DNA of 64,000 bases from Paenibacillus tarimensis. Lineage in GTDB: Bacteria > Bacillota > Bacilli > Paenibacillales > Paenibacillaceae. A model generated the notes under the pieces. That model was not told where the DNA came from. It did not search any database and worked only from the letters and a program-made list of their open reading frames with translations. Where the stretch lies: positions 124,001 through 188,000 of the forward strand of contig NZ_JAKGAO010000006.1 of the NCBI RefSeq assembly GCF_021532315.1. The letters run 5' to 3'. Both the position numbers and the translations under genes were made by a program. Of this stretch, positions 16,919 through 26,386 are shown in pieces; within the stretch, counting starts at the first letter, position 1, and each line of letters begins with the position of its first letter.

Positions 16919-18415
16919 ATGAGTTATGTTATCGGGATAGATTTGGGTACGAGTGCAGTCAAGGCGCTTCTCGTTGACCGCGAAGGGAAGATCCGCGGAG
17001 AAGCTTCGGTAGGCTACCCGCTCTTTCATGAGCAGACCGGATGGAGCGAGCAGAGACCGGAGGATTGGGTTAAGGGTACGCTCCAGGCGATTCGAGACGC
17101 GGTTACAGCTGCTGGCGTTGAGCCGTCTCAGGTAGAGGGAATCAGCTTCTCCGGGCAGATGCATGGACTTGTGCTTCTGGATGCTGACCGCAAGCCCGTA
17201 CGCAATGCGATTCTCTGGAATGATACACGGACAACCGAGCAGTGCCGGGAAATTGAACGAACGCTTGGCGCTGACCTGCTTAACATTGTCCGTAATCCGG
17301 CGCTGGAGGGCTTCACGCTGCCCAAGATACTGTGGGTGCGTGAGCATGAGAAGGAAGCGTTCAGCCGCGCAAGCCTGTTCCTGCTGCCGAAGGATTATGT
17401 CCGTTACCGGCTGACTGGCGAGCTGCATATGGACTACTCCGACGCGGCCGGCACCTTACTGCTGGATGTGGCGGATAAAGTTTGGAGCAGGAGGGTGCTG
17501 GAGGCGTTTGATCTGCCGGAAAGCTTCTGTCCTGCGCTTATCGAATCGCATGGCTTTGCGGGCACTCTGCTTCCAAGCATCGCTGAGCAGTGCGGGCTGT
17601 CGCCAGCGACGAATGTATATGCCGGCGGAGCGGATAATGCCTGCGGCGCCATCGGCGCGGGCATTCTTACTGAAGGCTTGACTCTCTGCAGTATCGGGAC
17701 CTCCGGTGTAATTCTGACCTATGAGAACAACAAAGACTCCGATTACGGCGGCAGGGTCCATTTCTTCAACCACGGTAAGGAAGATGCCTATTATGCCATG
17801 GGCGTGACCCTTGCGGCGGGTTACTCGCTCAGCTGGTTCAAGCAGACGTTCGCCTCCGGTGAATCTTTTAATGAACTATTGAAGGGAATTGGCGATGTCA
17901 AGCCGGGCTCCGGCGGACTGCTCTTCACGCCGTATATCGTCGGTGAGCGAACTCCGCATGCTGACGCCCAAATCCGCGGCAGCTTCATAGGAATGGATGG
18001 TTCGCACAAGCGTGACCATTTTGCAAGAGCGGTTATGGAGGGCATTACGTTCTCGCTCCATGAATCGGTTGTGATTTTCCGTGAGGCGGGCAAGACGGTG
18101 GATACGATTGTATCGATCGGCGGAGGCGCGCAGAACCCGGTATGGCTGCAGATGCAGGCGGATATATTCGATGCCAGGGTAGTTGCGCTGGAGAATGAGC
18201 AGGGACCAGGTCTCGGAGCGGCTATGCTGGCGGCGTATGGCGCGGGCTGGTTTGCGAGCCTGGAGGAATGCGCGGGCAAGTTCGTCAAGCATGCAGCCGC
18301 CTACACGCCAAATCCAGATACAGTGGAGACGTATAAGAAGCTGTTCAGCATCTATCGCGATGTCTACAGCAGCACGCAGGAGCTTAATAGCCGCCTTGCA
18401 GCTTTCAGGGGCTGA
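16919..18415 (+). CDS. xylB: Xylulokinase
   Basis: A 498-residue FGGY kinase that makes D-xylulose 5-phosphate. It shows the N-terminal phosphate loop IGIDLGTSAVKALLVD, the substrate-region FSGQMHGLVLLD, the WNDTRT and GGADNACGAIGAG motifs, and C-terminal IGGGAQNPVWLQMQADIF. The ATG at 16919 follows GGGAGGA by 9 bp. Co-oriented with xylA, 118 bp apart with a hairpin between. Confidence 0.95.
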   Translation: MSYVIGIDLGTSAVKALLVDREGKIRGEASVGYPLFHEQTGWSEQRPEDWVKGTLQAIRDAVTAAGVEPSQVEGISFSGQMHGLVLLDADRKPVRNAILWNDTRTTEQCREIERTLGADLLNIVRNPALEGFTLPKILWVREHEKEAFSRASLFLLPKDYVRYRLTGELHMDYSDAAGTLLLDVADKVWSRRVLEAFDLPESFCPALIESHGFAGTLLPSIAEQCGLSPATNVYAGGADNACGAIGAGILTEGLTLCSIGTSGVILTYENNKDSDYGGRVHFFNHGKEDAYYAMGVTLAAGYSLSWFKQTFASGESFNELLKGIGDVKPGSGGLLFTPYIVGERTPHADAQIRGSFIGMDGSHKRDHFARAVMEGITFSLHESVVIFREAGKTVDTIVSIGGGAQNPVWLQMQADIFDARVVALENEQGPGLGAAMLAAYGAGWFASLEECAGKFVKHAAAYTPNPDTVETYKKLFSIYRDVYSSTQELNSRLAAFRG

Positions 18416-18437
18416 GGGGACGGTGTAATATAGAGGA

Positions 18438-18472
18438 AACAGCCATCCGAAGGGTATTGCAGGATGGCTGTT
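18438..18472 (+). terminator. Hairpin after xylB
   Basis: AACAGCCATCC and GGATGGCTGTT form a perfect 11-bp stem with a 13-nt loop, 23 bp after the xylB stop. There is no T-run beyond the TT of the stem, so efficiency is uncertain. Confidence 0.5.
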
Positions 18473-18584
18473 AGCCGTGCCAGGAAAGCTAGTGGCAAGC
18501 CGCCGTTCCAAGCTGTCAGGTTTAAACGGCATCCCGAATTATGGTATGCTATACACGTACATAGCCAAGGGAGAGTGAACACGA

Positions 18585-19580
18585 ATGAGTTCATGCACTG
18601 CGTTTGAAGGAATCTATCAAGGCGAGAAGGCGATCTGGCTGAAGGCTGGCCGTTATGAGGCAGCTTTCCTGCCTGGTGTTGGCGCCAATCTGATCGCGTT
18701 CCGCGACACAACGAGCGGAAGCCGCTTTCTCCATGAGCCTGCTGAGAATGAAATGCCAGCATTCAAGGCCAATCCCGGCATCCACGGCATTCCTGTGCTG
18801 TTCCCGCCTAACCGCTACGAGGACGGCAAGTTCCCGTGGAATGGACGCGTTTACCAGCTGCCAGTGAATGAAGAAGCGACGGGCAACCATCTGCACGGCT
18901 TTGCTCATACAGCTGTCTGGAAGGTGCTGCAGTTCGGCGGATCGAACCGCGAGAGCTTTGTCGAGGCAGCGCTTACTGTCGATGAGGAGCATTCAATCTA
19001 TCAGTACCTGCCGTTTCGCTTTACCATCCGGATTAAGTACGTGCTGAGTGAAGACGGCTTGTTCCAGCACATCTTCGTCCGTAATGACGGTAAGGAAGCT
19101 ATGCCATGCCTGCTTGCATTCCACACAGCCATTAACGCACCGTTCACACCTAATGGCTCCGCCAAGGACTACCGCTTCAAAGCGACGATTGGCGAACGCT
19201 GGGAGCTAAACGAGCGGATGCTTCCGACTGGCAAATTCCAGCCTCTTTCTGATCAAGAGAAGCAGATACAGGGCGAGGGAATCTATCCTTTCTTCGAAGC
19301 GCTGGACAACCATTATACGGTAAAGCCGCAGAACGGACGGAACCTGATGGAGCTGACCGATACCAAAGAAGGTATCACGCTTGTCTATGATGTCGGTACC
19401 TCGTACAAGCAGTGGATGATCTGGAACAATGGTGCGACGGAAGGCTTCTTCTGCCCTGAGCCGCAGATCAACCTCGTGAATGCGCCGAATGTTGATCTGC
19501 CTGCGGAAGAGATTGGCTTGTTCAGCCTCGCTCCCGGCGAAATTTGGGAAGAGCGTGCGCGTCTCTACATTAAAGGCTAA
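18585..19580 (+). CDS. Aldose 1-epimerase family protein
   Basis: A 331-residue galactose-mutarotase-like protein. Its histidines in GNHLHGFAH and LLAFHTAINAPF and the C-terminal FFCPEPQINLVNAPN fit the catalytic layout of aldose 1-epimerases (general base and acid). It follows the xylose genes in the same direction but behind a hairpin and with its own likely promoter. It may supply the xylose anomer used by XylA; the natural sugar cannot be told from sequence. The ATG at 18585 follows GGGAGAG. Confidence 0.85.
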   Translation: MSSCTAFEGIYQGEKAIWLKAGRYEAAFLPGVGANLIAFRDTTSGSRFLHEPAENEMPAFKANPGIHGIPVLFPPNRYEDGKFPWNGRVYQLPVNEEATGNHLHGFAHTAVWKVLQFGGSNRESFVEAALTVDEEHSIYQYLPFRFTIRIKYVLSEDGLFQHIFVRNDGKEAMPCLLAFHTAINAPFTPNGSAKDYRFKATIGERWELNERMLPTGKFQPLSDQEKQIQGEGIYPFFEALDNHYTVKPQNGRNLMELTDTKEGITLVYDVGTSYKQWMIWNNGATEGFFCPEPQINLVNAPNVDLPAEEIGLFSLAPGEIWEERARLYIKG

Positions 19581-19585
19581 CCGGA

Positions 19586-20158
19586 ATGCCCAGACTGATC
19601 GGCGGCCGGGTGATGCTGAGGGAGTACCGCGCAGATGACTTTGCGGCGATGCGCAGGTGGGTGAATGATCCGGAGATCGTCAACCAGCTGTCAGACATCT
19701 TCCTATATCCGCATACGGAGTCTTCCACAGAGTCCTTCCTGAAAGGACAGATTGAAGGCGGCTCTGACCACAAAGGCTTCGTAATTGCAGACAGTCAAAC
19801 GGAAGCCTATATCGGCCAGATTGATCTGTTCCGGATCGACTGGAAGAACCGCAGAGCTGAGCTAGGCATCGTCATTGGCGCCAAAGAGCTTCAGGGTAAG
19901 GGCTATGGATCGGAAGCACTGCAGCTGCTGCAGGATTTCGTCTTTAACCGCATAAACTTCAACCGGCTGCAGCTTGAGGTTTATGACTATAACGAGCAAG
20001 CCTATGCCTGCTACCGTAAGGTCGGCTTTAAGGAGGAAGGGCGTCTCCGTCAGGCTTACTTCAACGGAGGCAGGTATTGCGACATCATTGTGATGAGCCT
20101 GCTCAGAGAAGAATATGTGAATCATCTGCATGCTGTGCAAGCAGAAGCGGGAGAGTGA
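19586..20158 (+). CDS. RimJ/RimL-type GNAT acetyltransferase
   Basis: A 190-residue GNAT protein of the RimJ/RimL/SpeG subgroup: LREYRADDFAAMRRW at the start, the acetyl-CoA loop KELQGKGYGSEALQLL, and AYACYRKVGFKEEGRLRQ near the end. It begins 5 bp after the epimerase gene and is probably co-transcribed with it. The substrate (a protein N-terminus, polyamine or small molecule) is unknown. Confidence 0.85.
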   Translation: MPRLIGGRVMLREYRADDFAAMRRWVNDPEIVNQLSDIFLYPHTESSTESFLKGQIEGGSDHKGFVIADSQTEAYIGQIDLFRIDWKNRRAELGIVIGAKELQGKGYGSEALQLLQDFVFNRINFNRLQLEVYDYNEQAYACYRKVGFKEEGRLRQAYFNGGRYCDIIVMSLLREEYVNHLHAVQAEAGE

Positions 20159-20167
20159 ACAATTTGC

Positions 20168-20204
20168 AGAGACCAGCCGTTATTCCGGCTGGTCTCTCTG
20201 TTTT
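20168..20204 (+). terminator. Rho-independent terminator
   Basis: AGAGACCAGCC and GGCTGGTCTCT form a perfect 11-bp stem with an 8-nt loop, followed by CTGTTTTG, ten bases after the acetyltransferase stop. Confidence 0.8.
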
Positions 20205-20267
20205 GCCTGCGGCTAATGAATCTATAACTCATAGAAAAAGCAAAAAAATGGATGTATATGTCGAAAT

Positions 20268-20321
20268 TTAACACTCCGTTTACAATTCTCTTGACTGCAA
20301 TTGATCTAATATACCTACGAT
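20268..20321 (+). promoter_or_regulatory. PhoP-type promoter of the CBS/chemoreceptor-like gene
   Basis: Three hexamers at exact 11-bp pitch: TTAACA (20268), TTTACA (20279) and CTTGAC (20290). A -10-like TACGAT starts at 20316, 21 bases after the last base of the third hexamer. Direct TT(A/T)ACA repeats with 5-bp gaps are the Bacillus PhoP box. The same geometry occurs at three other promoters in this region. Confidence 0.7.
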
Positions 20322-20394
20322 TAGGGCATATAGGAGTCTTAGGTCCTTATCAGGTACACGTCTGACGATCCAGCTAGATAGGAGAGGTTGTAGT

Positions 20395-21564
20395 ATGGAG
20401 GTATTAGTAAAAGAAACGGGCGCACCGGCTTCAGTTCATTCGGATACGAATGTCTCATTCCATGATAAGGGTCAGGAAAGGCTGACCAGCACAGCAGCGG
20501 ATTTTATACGGAATACTGCAATTGCGACCCAGGAACATACTTGTGAGGAAGTGGCAAGAATATTTGGGAGGCATAAAGACGCAGAGTGCGTTGTCGTTTG
20601 TGATGAACAAAAGCGACCAGCGGGACTTGTGATGCGGGACAAGTTTTTTCGGCAGCTGAGTCAGCGCTTTGGAGCGGCACTGTATTACGAGAAGCCTATT
20701 GCTGTGCTCATGGACCATCAGCCTTTCGTCGTGGATGCCGATCTGCCGCCTCAGCAGCTTCTTAAGCAGGCACTTGGCCGCACAGAGGACAGATTGTATG
20801 ACTGCGTAGTTATTGTGAAGGATAGCAGGTATGCGGGCGTTTTGACCATGGCGGATTTGCTGGGTCTCTCGAATACGCTTCAGAAGCAGGCAGTTACCCA
20901 GCAGGTGCAGACCATTCACCGGACGGGCAAGCTGATAGAGGAGATTGAGTCCGCCGTTCTGCAGGTTAATGAAGCGAGCACAGCTGTTGATGCCTTATCG
21001 GAGAGAATGACAGTTATGACCGTTACCGGCCAGAAGGAACTGAACGGAGTTTCCCAGGCTTTCCAGGGGCTATCTGAACGGACACTCCGCCAGGAAGAAC
21101 AAATAGGCGAGCTGCAGCTGCGCGCCAGATCCGTTGGGGAGGTTTCGCATTTCATACGTGAGCTGGCCGAGCAGTGCGGGCTCCTGGCGATTAATGCTGC
21201 GATCGAGGCGGCCAGGGCCGGTGAGCACGGAAGAGGTTTTGCGGTAGTGGCTGATGAAGTCGGTAAGCTGGCTGCTCAGACGAAGAGCTCTGCTGAACGG
21301 ATATCGGGTATGATCGATGCCATCTTTGAAGCTGTTGTTCAGGCAGCTGACCTGGTGAGAGTGACCAGAGAAGAATCTCTGACAGCCGAGAATTCGGTGG
21401 TTCGCACCGTTGCCGTATTCGACCAGCTGCTTGCGGCGGCAGAGGACAGCAGTAGAAGTGTAAAGCAGATGCTGGAGCTTACACGTCTCGCCTGCGCGCA
21501 GACATCTGATGCACAGGAGGGGATCAGCCGCCTTGCGAATCAGATCGAGACGGATCGGCTGTAA
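20395..21564 (+). CDS. Soluble CBS-domain, chemoreceptor-signalling-like protein
   Basis: A 389-residue cytoplasmic protein with no transmembrane segment. Residues 30-165 look like a pair of CBS modules ([20 protein letters not shown], then [21 protein letters not shown]). Residues 170-389 resemble a methyl-accepting chemotaxis signalling domain with hairpin-tip stretch [20 protein letters not shown]. The CBS half is clearly related to the middle of the CBS-GGDEF protein encoded at 28043. ATG 20395 follows GGAGAGG. PhoP-like boxes upstream suggest phosphate-starvation induction; input (perhaps a nucleotide) and output (CheA coupling or other) are inferred. Confidence 0.8.
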   Translation: MEVLVKETGAPASVHSDTNVSFHDKGQERLTSTAADFIRNTAIATQEHTCEEVARIFGRHKDAECVVVCDEQKRPAGLVMRDKFFRQLSQRFGAALYYEKPIAVLMDHQPFVVDADLPPQQLLKQALGRTEDRLYDCVVIVKDSRYAGVLTMADLLGLSNTLQKQAVTQQVQTIHRTGKLIEEIESAVLQVNEASTAVDALSERMTVMTVTGQKELNGVSQAFQGLSERTLRQEEQIGELQLRARSVGEVSHFIRELAEQCGLLAINAAIEAARAGEHGRGFAVVADEVGKLAAQTKSSAERISGMIDAIFEAVVQAADLVRVTREESLTAENSVVRTVAVFDQLLAAAEDSSRSVKQMLELTRLACAQTSDAQEGISRLANQIETDRL

Positions 21565-21573
21565 CACGCGTAT

Positions 21574-22452
21574 CTAATGTCCGGGGTCCATAAGATAGGT
21601 GAGCAGCGTCCTTATGGACTCCGTATTCACATGCTGATCCGGCCATATGGCGTATTGGTGCCATACAGGCAGATCGACTTCATTCAGATCGAGGCGGATT
21701 AATCGGCCCCTGTTCCATTCTCCTAGCACAGCTTCAGGCAGCAGGGTTAAAAAACGCCCCCCCGTTACGGTATTAACAATGAAATCGACAGAATCCGAGA
21801 AAGCAGGCGAGTTAATAGTCAGATGATTGGCGGCTGCCCAGGTAAGCAGCTGCTCGGTCAGAGAGGTATGCAAAACAAACTCATAACCGCTTAATTTACT
21901 TCCTTCGACAGCATTCTGGGCTGCAGCCAGCGGATGGGATGCTGATGCTAACAGACAGACCGGTGATTGTATGATTTCCATGACCTCACTGCCTCCCGGA
22001 TCTTTTCCAATCCTGCCTGTAAAGAGCACATCAATTAGCCCCTCAGTAAGATATTCCTGTAGAGTATGTTCATTTCCTGTCGTAACCGAAACCGTACTTC
22101 CTGACTCCTCCATCCAGAGCGTTAACTTATCCGTAACCCCCAGAGCAGCTGCCATAATGCTTGAGCAGCCAATTCGGTAATTCCGGCATCCGTTCCTTAT
22201 TTCCTCCATCCGTTCCAGTGCTTCTGTATAAAGTGTATCGATTTGTTTAGCATAAGGGAGAAGAAGCCTGCCTGCATCCGTAAGCAGCACTCGGCCGTTC
22301 CTTACCTGGAACAGCTTGACTCCCCACTCATTCTCCATTTTCTTCATGTGAAAGCTGACAGTGGGCTGTTTCATTCCGAGTGCATTCGCTACAGCTGTCA
22401 CCTGCTTATAGCGGCCAATCAGCCGCAGTATTTTTAGCTTGAGTAAAGACAT
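21574..22452 (-). CDS. LysR family transcriptional regulator
   Basis: A 292-residue LysR protein: an N-terminal winged helix-turn-helix (QVTAVANALGMKQPTVSFHM) and a C-terminal inducer-binding domain. ATG 22452 follows GGAGAA. It is transcribed away from pstS and convergent with the CBS/chemoreceptor-like gene. It shares the 190-bp upstream region with the pst operon, so an effect on pst is possible, but the PhoP boxes there already explain pst control. Its effector and targets are unknown. Confidence 0.85.
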   Translation of the reverse strand: MSLLKLKILRLIGRYKQVTAVANALGMKQPTVSFHMKKMENEWGVKLFQVRNGRVLLTDAGRLLLPYAKQIDTLYTEALERMEEIRNGCRNYRIGCSSIMAAALGVTDKLTLWMEESGSTVSVTTGNEHTLQEYLTEGLIDVLFTGRIGKDPGGSEVMEIIQSPVCLLASASHPLAAAQNAVEGSKLSGYEFVLHTSLTEQLLTWAAANHLTINSPAFSDSVDFIVNTVTGGRFLTLLPEAVLGEWNRGRLIRLDLNEVDLPVWHQYAIWPDQHVNTESIRTLLTYLMDPGH

Positions 22453-22535
22453 TTATCTTCTCCTTAACGAATGTTTCATTATGTATTGAGTTCATCTATA
22501 TTATACCCGCTCATATATAAATATTGTATATTTAT

Positions 22536-22589
22536 TTTGCATTCAGTTAACATTACGTTAATAGTCCGCAAATGACAAGCTTCTACAAT
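22536..22589 (+). promoter_or_regulatory. PhoP-type promoter of the pst operon
   Basis: TTTGCA (22536), TTAACA (22547) and TTAATA (22558) at 11-bp pitch, then TACAAT as the -10 box starting at 22584, 21 bases after the last hexamer base. This is the expected PhoP-activated architecture for pstS. Confidence 0.8.
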
Positions 22590-22640
22590 AAACATTGTAA
22601 ACAAACACAAATAGGGATAAGGAAGGGGAAACATTTAAAA

Positions 22641-23618
22641 ATGAAGAAGTCTTTGATGTTCGTTATGTCTATTGTATTGGTATTCACACTTGCTGCATGC
22701 GGAGGCAACAATAACAGCGGCACTGCAGGAGGAAATAATAGCACGAATAAAGGTGCAGCTGGCACGAACGAGGGAGCAGGTACAAACACTGGCACTGGTA
22801 ATGAAGGAACAGACGCGGGAACTGAACTGAGCGGTTCATACCTGGCAACTGGTTCTTCCGCGCTTCAGCCGCTGGTTGACCAAGCTGCTCAAATGTTCAT
22901 GGAGAAGAACAGCGGTGTAACGATTCAAGTTCAAGGCGGAGGCAGCGGTACGGGCCTTGCACAGGTTTCCGAAGGACAAGCTAACATTGGTAACTCCGAC
23001 GTATTCGCAGAAGAGAAGCTGGATGCTGATAAAGCAGCAGAGCTAAAGGATCATCAGGTAGCGGTTGTGGCAATGGCAGCAGTTGTTAACCCAGAAATAA
23101 CGGTTGACAACCTGACAAAGCAGCAGCTGGTTGATATCTTCACTGGCAAAATCACGAACTGGAGCGAGGTTGGCGGCGCTGATCAGAAGATCGTTATCGT
23201 AAACCGTCCGGCAAGCTCCGGTACTCGCGCAACATTCGAGAAGTATGCTCTTGGCACAAAGGCAGAAGACCTGCAGGGTATGATTCAGGAAGATTCCTCG
23301 GGTACAGTTAAGAAGCTGGTTGGCGAAACACCGGGCGCTATCGGTTACCTTGCTCTGTCCTACCTTGATGACACTGTAAAAACAGTGAAGTATGAGGGTG
23401 TGGAAGCTACAGAAGAGAACGTTGCTAACGGTACTTATCCGGTATGGGCTTACGAGCATATGTACACGAAGGGCGAGCCTGATGCAGCTCTCCAGGCATT
23501 CCTTGACTACATGGTAAGCGACGAGGTTCAAAACGGTGTCGTTGTGGAGCTCGGCTACATCCCAGTAAGCAAAATGCAGATCGTTCGTGACATCGATGGT
23601 AACGTAACTCAAAAATAA
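22641..23618 (+). CDS. pstS: Phosphate-binding lipoprotein PstS
   Basis: A 325-residue lipoprotein that captures phosphate outside the cell for the Pst transporter. The signal peptide ends in lipobox LAAC. A low-complexity linker rich in G, N, S and T (about residues 22-65) comes before the binding domain, which shows the ligand loops ATGSSALQPL, GGGSGTGLAQV, GNSDVF and RPASSGTRATFEKY. ATG 22641 is used because the signal peptide starts there, after AAGGAAGGGG. First gene of pstSCAB1B2-phoU. Confidence 0.95.
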   Translation: MKKSLMFVMSIVLVFTLAACGGNNNSGTAGGNNSTNKGAAGTNEGAGTNTGTGNEGTDAGTELSGSYLATGSSALQPLVDQAAQMFMEKNSGVTIQVQGGGSGTGLAQVSEGQANIGNSDVFAEEKLDADKAAELKDHQVAVVAMAAVVNPEITVDNLTKQQLVDIFTGKITNWSEVGGADQKIVIVNRPASSGTRATFEKYALGTKAEDLQGMIQEDSSGTVKKLVGETPGAIGYLALSYLDDTVKTVKYEGVEATEENVANGTYPVWAYEHMYTKGEPDAALQAFLDYMVSDEVQNGVVVELGYIPVSKMQIVRDIDGNVTQK

Positions 23619-23637
23619 AAGCTCGATCATTTACGAT

Positions 23638-23670
23638 CAACAAGAGGCGGACTCTATCCGCCTCTTGTTG
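23638..23670 (+). terminator. Long hairpin between pstS and pstC
   Basis: CAACAAGAGGCGGA and TCCGCCTCTTGTTG form a perfect 14-bp stem with a 5-nt loop and no T-run. It probably protects the pstS message end or partly terminates, giving binding protein in excess over permease. Confidence 0.65.
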
Positions 23671-23690
23671 GGCGTCTAAAGGAGAGGTAT

Positions 23691-24593
23691 ATGGCTCGGT
23701 CAGTCGAAAGAGAGAAAAGAAGTAAACATCTGACGGAAGAGTGGGTAGGCCGTGTATATACGCTGATCTGCGTTGGGCTCCTGGTATTAACGATCTTCTC
23801 TATGGTTTACTTCGTGGCATCCAAAGGTCTGAGTACATTTTTTAAAGATGGTGTAAATCCCATCGATCTGTTTACGGGTGTCAAATGGGCCCCTGAGGGT
23901 GAGCCGCCATTATTTGGCGCACTTCCTTTCATAGTTGGCTCGTTCAGTACGTCCATTCTTGCGGCACTAATCGCTGCGCCGCTTGGTTTTTGTGCGGCAG
24001 TATTCATCGTTGAGCTTATGCCCAAATTCGGCAGGAAGGTACTGCAGCCGGTTATTGAACTGCTCGCAGGCATTCCTTCCGTCGTATACGGATTCGTCGG
24101 ACTCAGTGTTATTGTCCCGTTCTTCCGGGATATCTTCCCAGGACAAGGCCTTGGCTTGGCGGCTGGCGGCGTGGTGCTCTCCATCATGATTCTGCCGACA
24201 ATTACCACTATTGCAACTGATGCGCTTGCAGCTCTTCCGGCAGGGCTAAAGGAAGGCTCCTATGCGCTAGGCTCAACCCGCTGGCAGACCATATACAGAA
24301 TTGTACTTCCCACCACCCTTCCAGCCCTGTTGACAGGAATAGTACTGGGCATCGCGAGGGCGTTTGGGGAAGCGCTCGCCGTACAGATGGTCATAGGTAA
24401 CGCGCCTCACATACCTACATCCTTGTTTGAATCGGCTTCCACGCTGACAAGTGCGATCACGCTAAGTATGGGGAATACCATTATGGGAACCGCGCATAAC
24501 AACGCGCTGTGGACACTGGCGCTTATTTTGCTGACCATGACCTTCGTGTTCGTATTTATTGTCCGGTGGCTGGAAAGGAGATCGAAGGTATGA
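23691..24593 (+). CDS. pstC: Phosphate ABC transporter permease PstC
   Basis: A 300-residue inner-membrane permease with six predicted helices. The EAA-type coupling loop is DALAALPAGLKEGSYALGSTRWQT split over two stretches, and the central GIPSVVYGFVGLSVIVPFF is characteristic of PstC. ATG 23691 follows AAAGGAGAGG. Its stop overlaps the pstA start (ATGA). Confidence 0.94.
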   Translation: MARSVEREKRSKHLTEEWVGRVYTLICVGLLVLTIFSMVYFVASKGLSTFFKDGVNPIDLFTGVKWAPEGEPPLFGALPFIVGSFSTSILAALIAAPLGFCAAVFIVELMPKFGRKVLQPVIELLAGIPSVVYGFVGLSVIVPFFRDIFPGQGLGLAAGGVVLSIMILPTITTIATDALAALPAGLKEGSYALGSTRWQTIYRIVLPTTLPALLTGIVLGIARAFGEALAVQMVIGNAPHIPTSLFESASTLTSAITLSMGNTIMGTAHNNALWTLALILLTMTFVFVFIVRWLERRSKV

Positions 24594-25477
24594 AGGCAAG
24601 AACAGTCGACAAAATTGCAACAGGAATCATCATGGCCGTGGCCGGCTTCATTATCCTTCTGCTGGCAGGGTTCTTAGCCTATATTATTGTGAGAGGCTTC
24701 GGCCATATCAGCTACGACTTCCTGACTTCTCCGCCGCAGACATTCCGGGAGGGCGGCGGTATCGGGCCGCAGCTGTTCAACTCCTTGTTCCTGTTGGTAT
24801 TGACCATGATGATTACAATTCCTCTTGGTCTTGGGGCAGGTATTTATATGAGCGAATATGCTAAACCAGGCCGTTTGACGGACTTCATCCGCCTGACGGT
24901 AGAGGTTCTTTCGTCCTTTCCATCGATTGTAGTAGGCTTGTTCGGCCTGCTCGTGTTTGTTAATGTATTTGGTTTCGGCTTTTCGCTTTTTTCAGGCGCA
25001 CTGGCCTTGACCGTGTTCAATTTGCCGCTCATGGTGAGAATCACGGAACAGGGCCTCAGAAGTGTACCGCGGGAGCAGAAGGAAGCAAGTCTTGCCCTCG
25101 GTATTTCCAAGTGGAAGACGATTACTTCTGTCATGCTGCCAATGGCCGTTCCGGTAATCCTTACGGGTACCATTCTGGCTTCAGGCCGTGTGTTTGGTGA
25201 AGCGGCTGCGCTGTTGTTCACGGCAGGCATGAGCTCGCCGCGTCTCGATTTTGGCAACTGGAATCCGCTAGACCCGACATCACCGCTGAATCCGTTCCGG
25301 CCTGCCGAGACACTCGCCGTTCACATCTGGAAAATCAATTCGGAAGGAATTGCTCCCGATGCCAGAGATATTGCCGCCGGAGCCTCAGCTGTTCTTGTTA
25401 TGACGGTGCTGGCTTTCAACCTGATTGCAAGATGGCTTGGCCGATTGGTTTACCGTAAATTCACATCATCCAGGTAG
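24590..25477 (+). CDS. pstA: Phosphate ABC transporter permease PstA
   Basis: A 295-residue permease pairing with PstC. Marks are the first helix near residue 15-40, [17 protein letters not shown], the coupling loop [18 protein letters not shown], and [15 protein letters not shown] 24590 overlaps the pstC stop by 4 bp, after AAAGGAGA, so the two are coupled. Six helices are expected. Confidence 0.94.
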   Translation: MKARTVDKIATGIIMAVAGFIILLLAGFLAYIIVRGFGHISYDFLTSPPQTFREGGGIGPQLFNSLFLLVLTMMITIPLGLGAGIYMSEYAKPGRLTDFIRLTVEVLSSFPSIVVGLFGLLVFVNVFGFGFSLFSGALALTVFNLPLMVRITEQGLRSVPREQKEASLALGISKWKTITSVMLPMAVPVILTGTILASGRVFGEAAALLFTAGMSSPRLDFGNWNPLDPTSPLNPFRPAETLAVHIWKINSEGIAPDARDIAAGASAVLVMTVLAFNLIARWLGRLVYRKFTSSR

Positions 25478-25490
25478 TGGGAGGAACAAC

Positions 25491-26249
25491 ATGCAGGACA
25501 TTGGGCTTAAATCCAAAAATCTAAGTGTCTTTTATGGGGAAAAGCAGGCAGTAAAGGATATTTCCCTGGATTTCGCCGCCCGGCAGGTGACTGCTCTGAT
25601 CGGTCCTTCGGGATGCGGCAAATCGACGTTCCTCCGAAGCCTGAACCGGATGAACGATCTGATACCTGGCGCGAAAATTACGGGTGAGGTATGGATTGGG
25701 GACCAGAACATTCTGAATCCCAAGACTGATGTGGTGCTGCTGAGACAAAAGATTGGCATGGTATGGCAGCGGCCGAATCCGTTTCATAAATCGATCTACG
25801 AGAATATTGCCTTTGGCCCCCGTTATCACGGGATACGGGATAAGAGGAAGCTGGACGAGCTTGTCGAGCAATCGCTGCGCAAGGCAGCGTTATGGGAGGA
25901 AACCAAGGACCGGCTGCATAAGTCGGCGCTTGCTCTCTCTGGCGGCCAACAGCAGCGTCTATGTATCGCCCGGTCGATTGCGGTTAAGCCGGACATCATT
26001 CTGATGGACGAGCCGGCATCAGCCCTGGATCCGGTCTCGACAGCGAAGATCGAAGAACTGATCGCTGAGCTAAAGCAGGAGTACTGTATTATAATTGTGA
26101 CGCATAATATGCATCAGGCAGCAAGGGTCTCCGACCGCACCGCTTTCTTTTTGATGGGCGAGCTTGTGGAGTTCGATAAGACCGACAAGATGTTTACTAA
26201 CCCGGCGAATCAGCAGACAAGTGATTACATATCGGGTCGGTTCGGGTAA
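25491..26249 (+). CDS. pstB: Phosphate ABC transporter ATPase PstB, copy 1
   Basis: A 252-residue ATP-binding subunit: Walker [10 protein letters not shown] at 38-46, signature LSGGQQQR, Walker B ILMDEP followed by the D-loop SALD, and the switch histidine in [10 protein letters not shown]. It starts at ATG 25491 after GGGAGG, 13 bp from pstA. It is about as similar to the next gene's product as the PstB pair of Bacillus is, so this is the first of two PstB paralogues. Confidence 0.93.
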   Translation: MQDIGLKSKNLSVFYGEKQAVKDISLDFAARQVTALIGPSGCGKSTFLRSLNRMNDLIPGAKITGEVWIGDQNILNPKTDVVLLRQKIGMVWQRPNPFHKSIYENIAFGPRYHGIRDKRKLDELVEQSLRKAALWEETKDRLHKSALALSGGQQQRLCIARSIAVKPDIILMDEPASALDPVSTAKIEELIAELKQEYCIIIVTHNMHQAARVSDRTAFFLMGELVEFDKTDKMFTNPANQQTSDYISGRFG

Positions 26250-26261
26250 GAGGGGCTATCT

Positions 26262-26315
26262 TTTACAAAAACTTAGCTTAATCCTGTCTTTGAGCAGATA
26301 ATCGCCTGATATACT
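26262..26315 (+). promoter_or_regulatory. Probable internal PhoP-type promoter before the second pstB
   Basis: TTTACA (26262), TTAGCT (26273) and a weak CTGTCT (26284) at 11-bp pitch, then TATACT starting at 26310, again 21 bases after the last hexamer base. It sits in the 137-bp gap between the two pstB genes. The third box is poor, so confidence rests on the shared geometry. Confidence 0.5.
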
Positions 26316-26386
26316 CAATGCGCTGAATGGACGCTACCCTATTGCGGGAGCGGTCAAGATGAATTGAAGCCGGAGGAGAAACGCGG

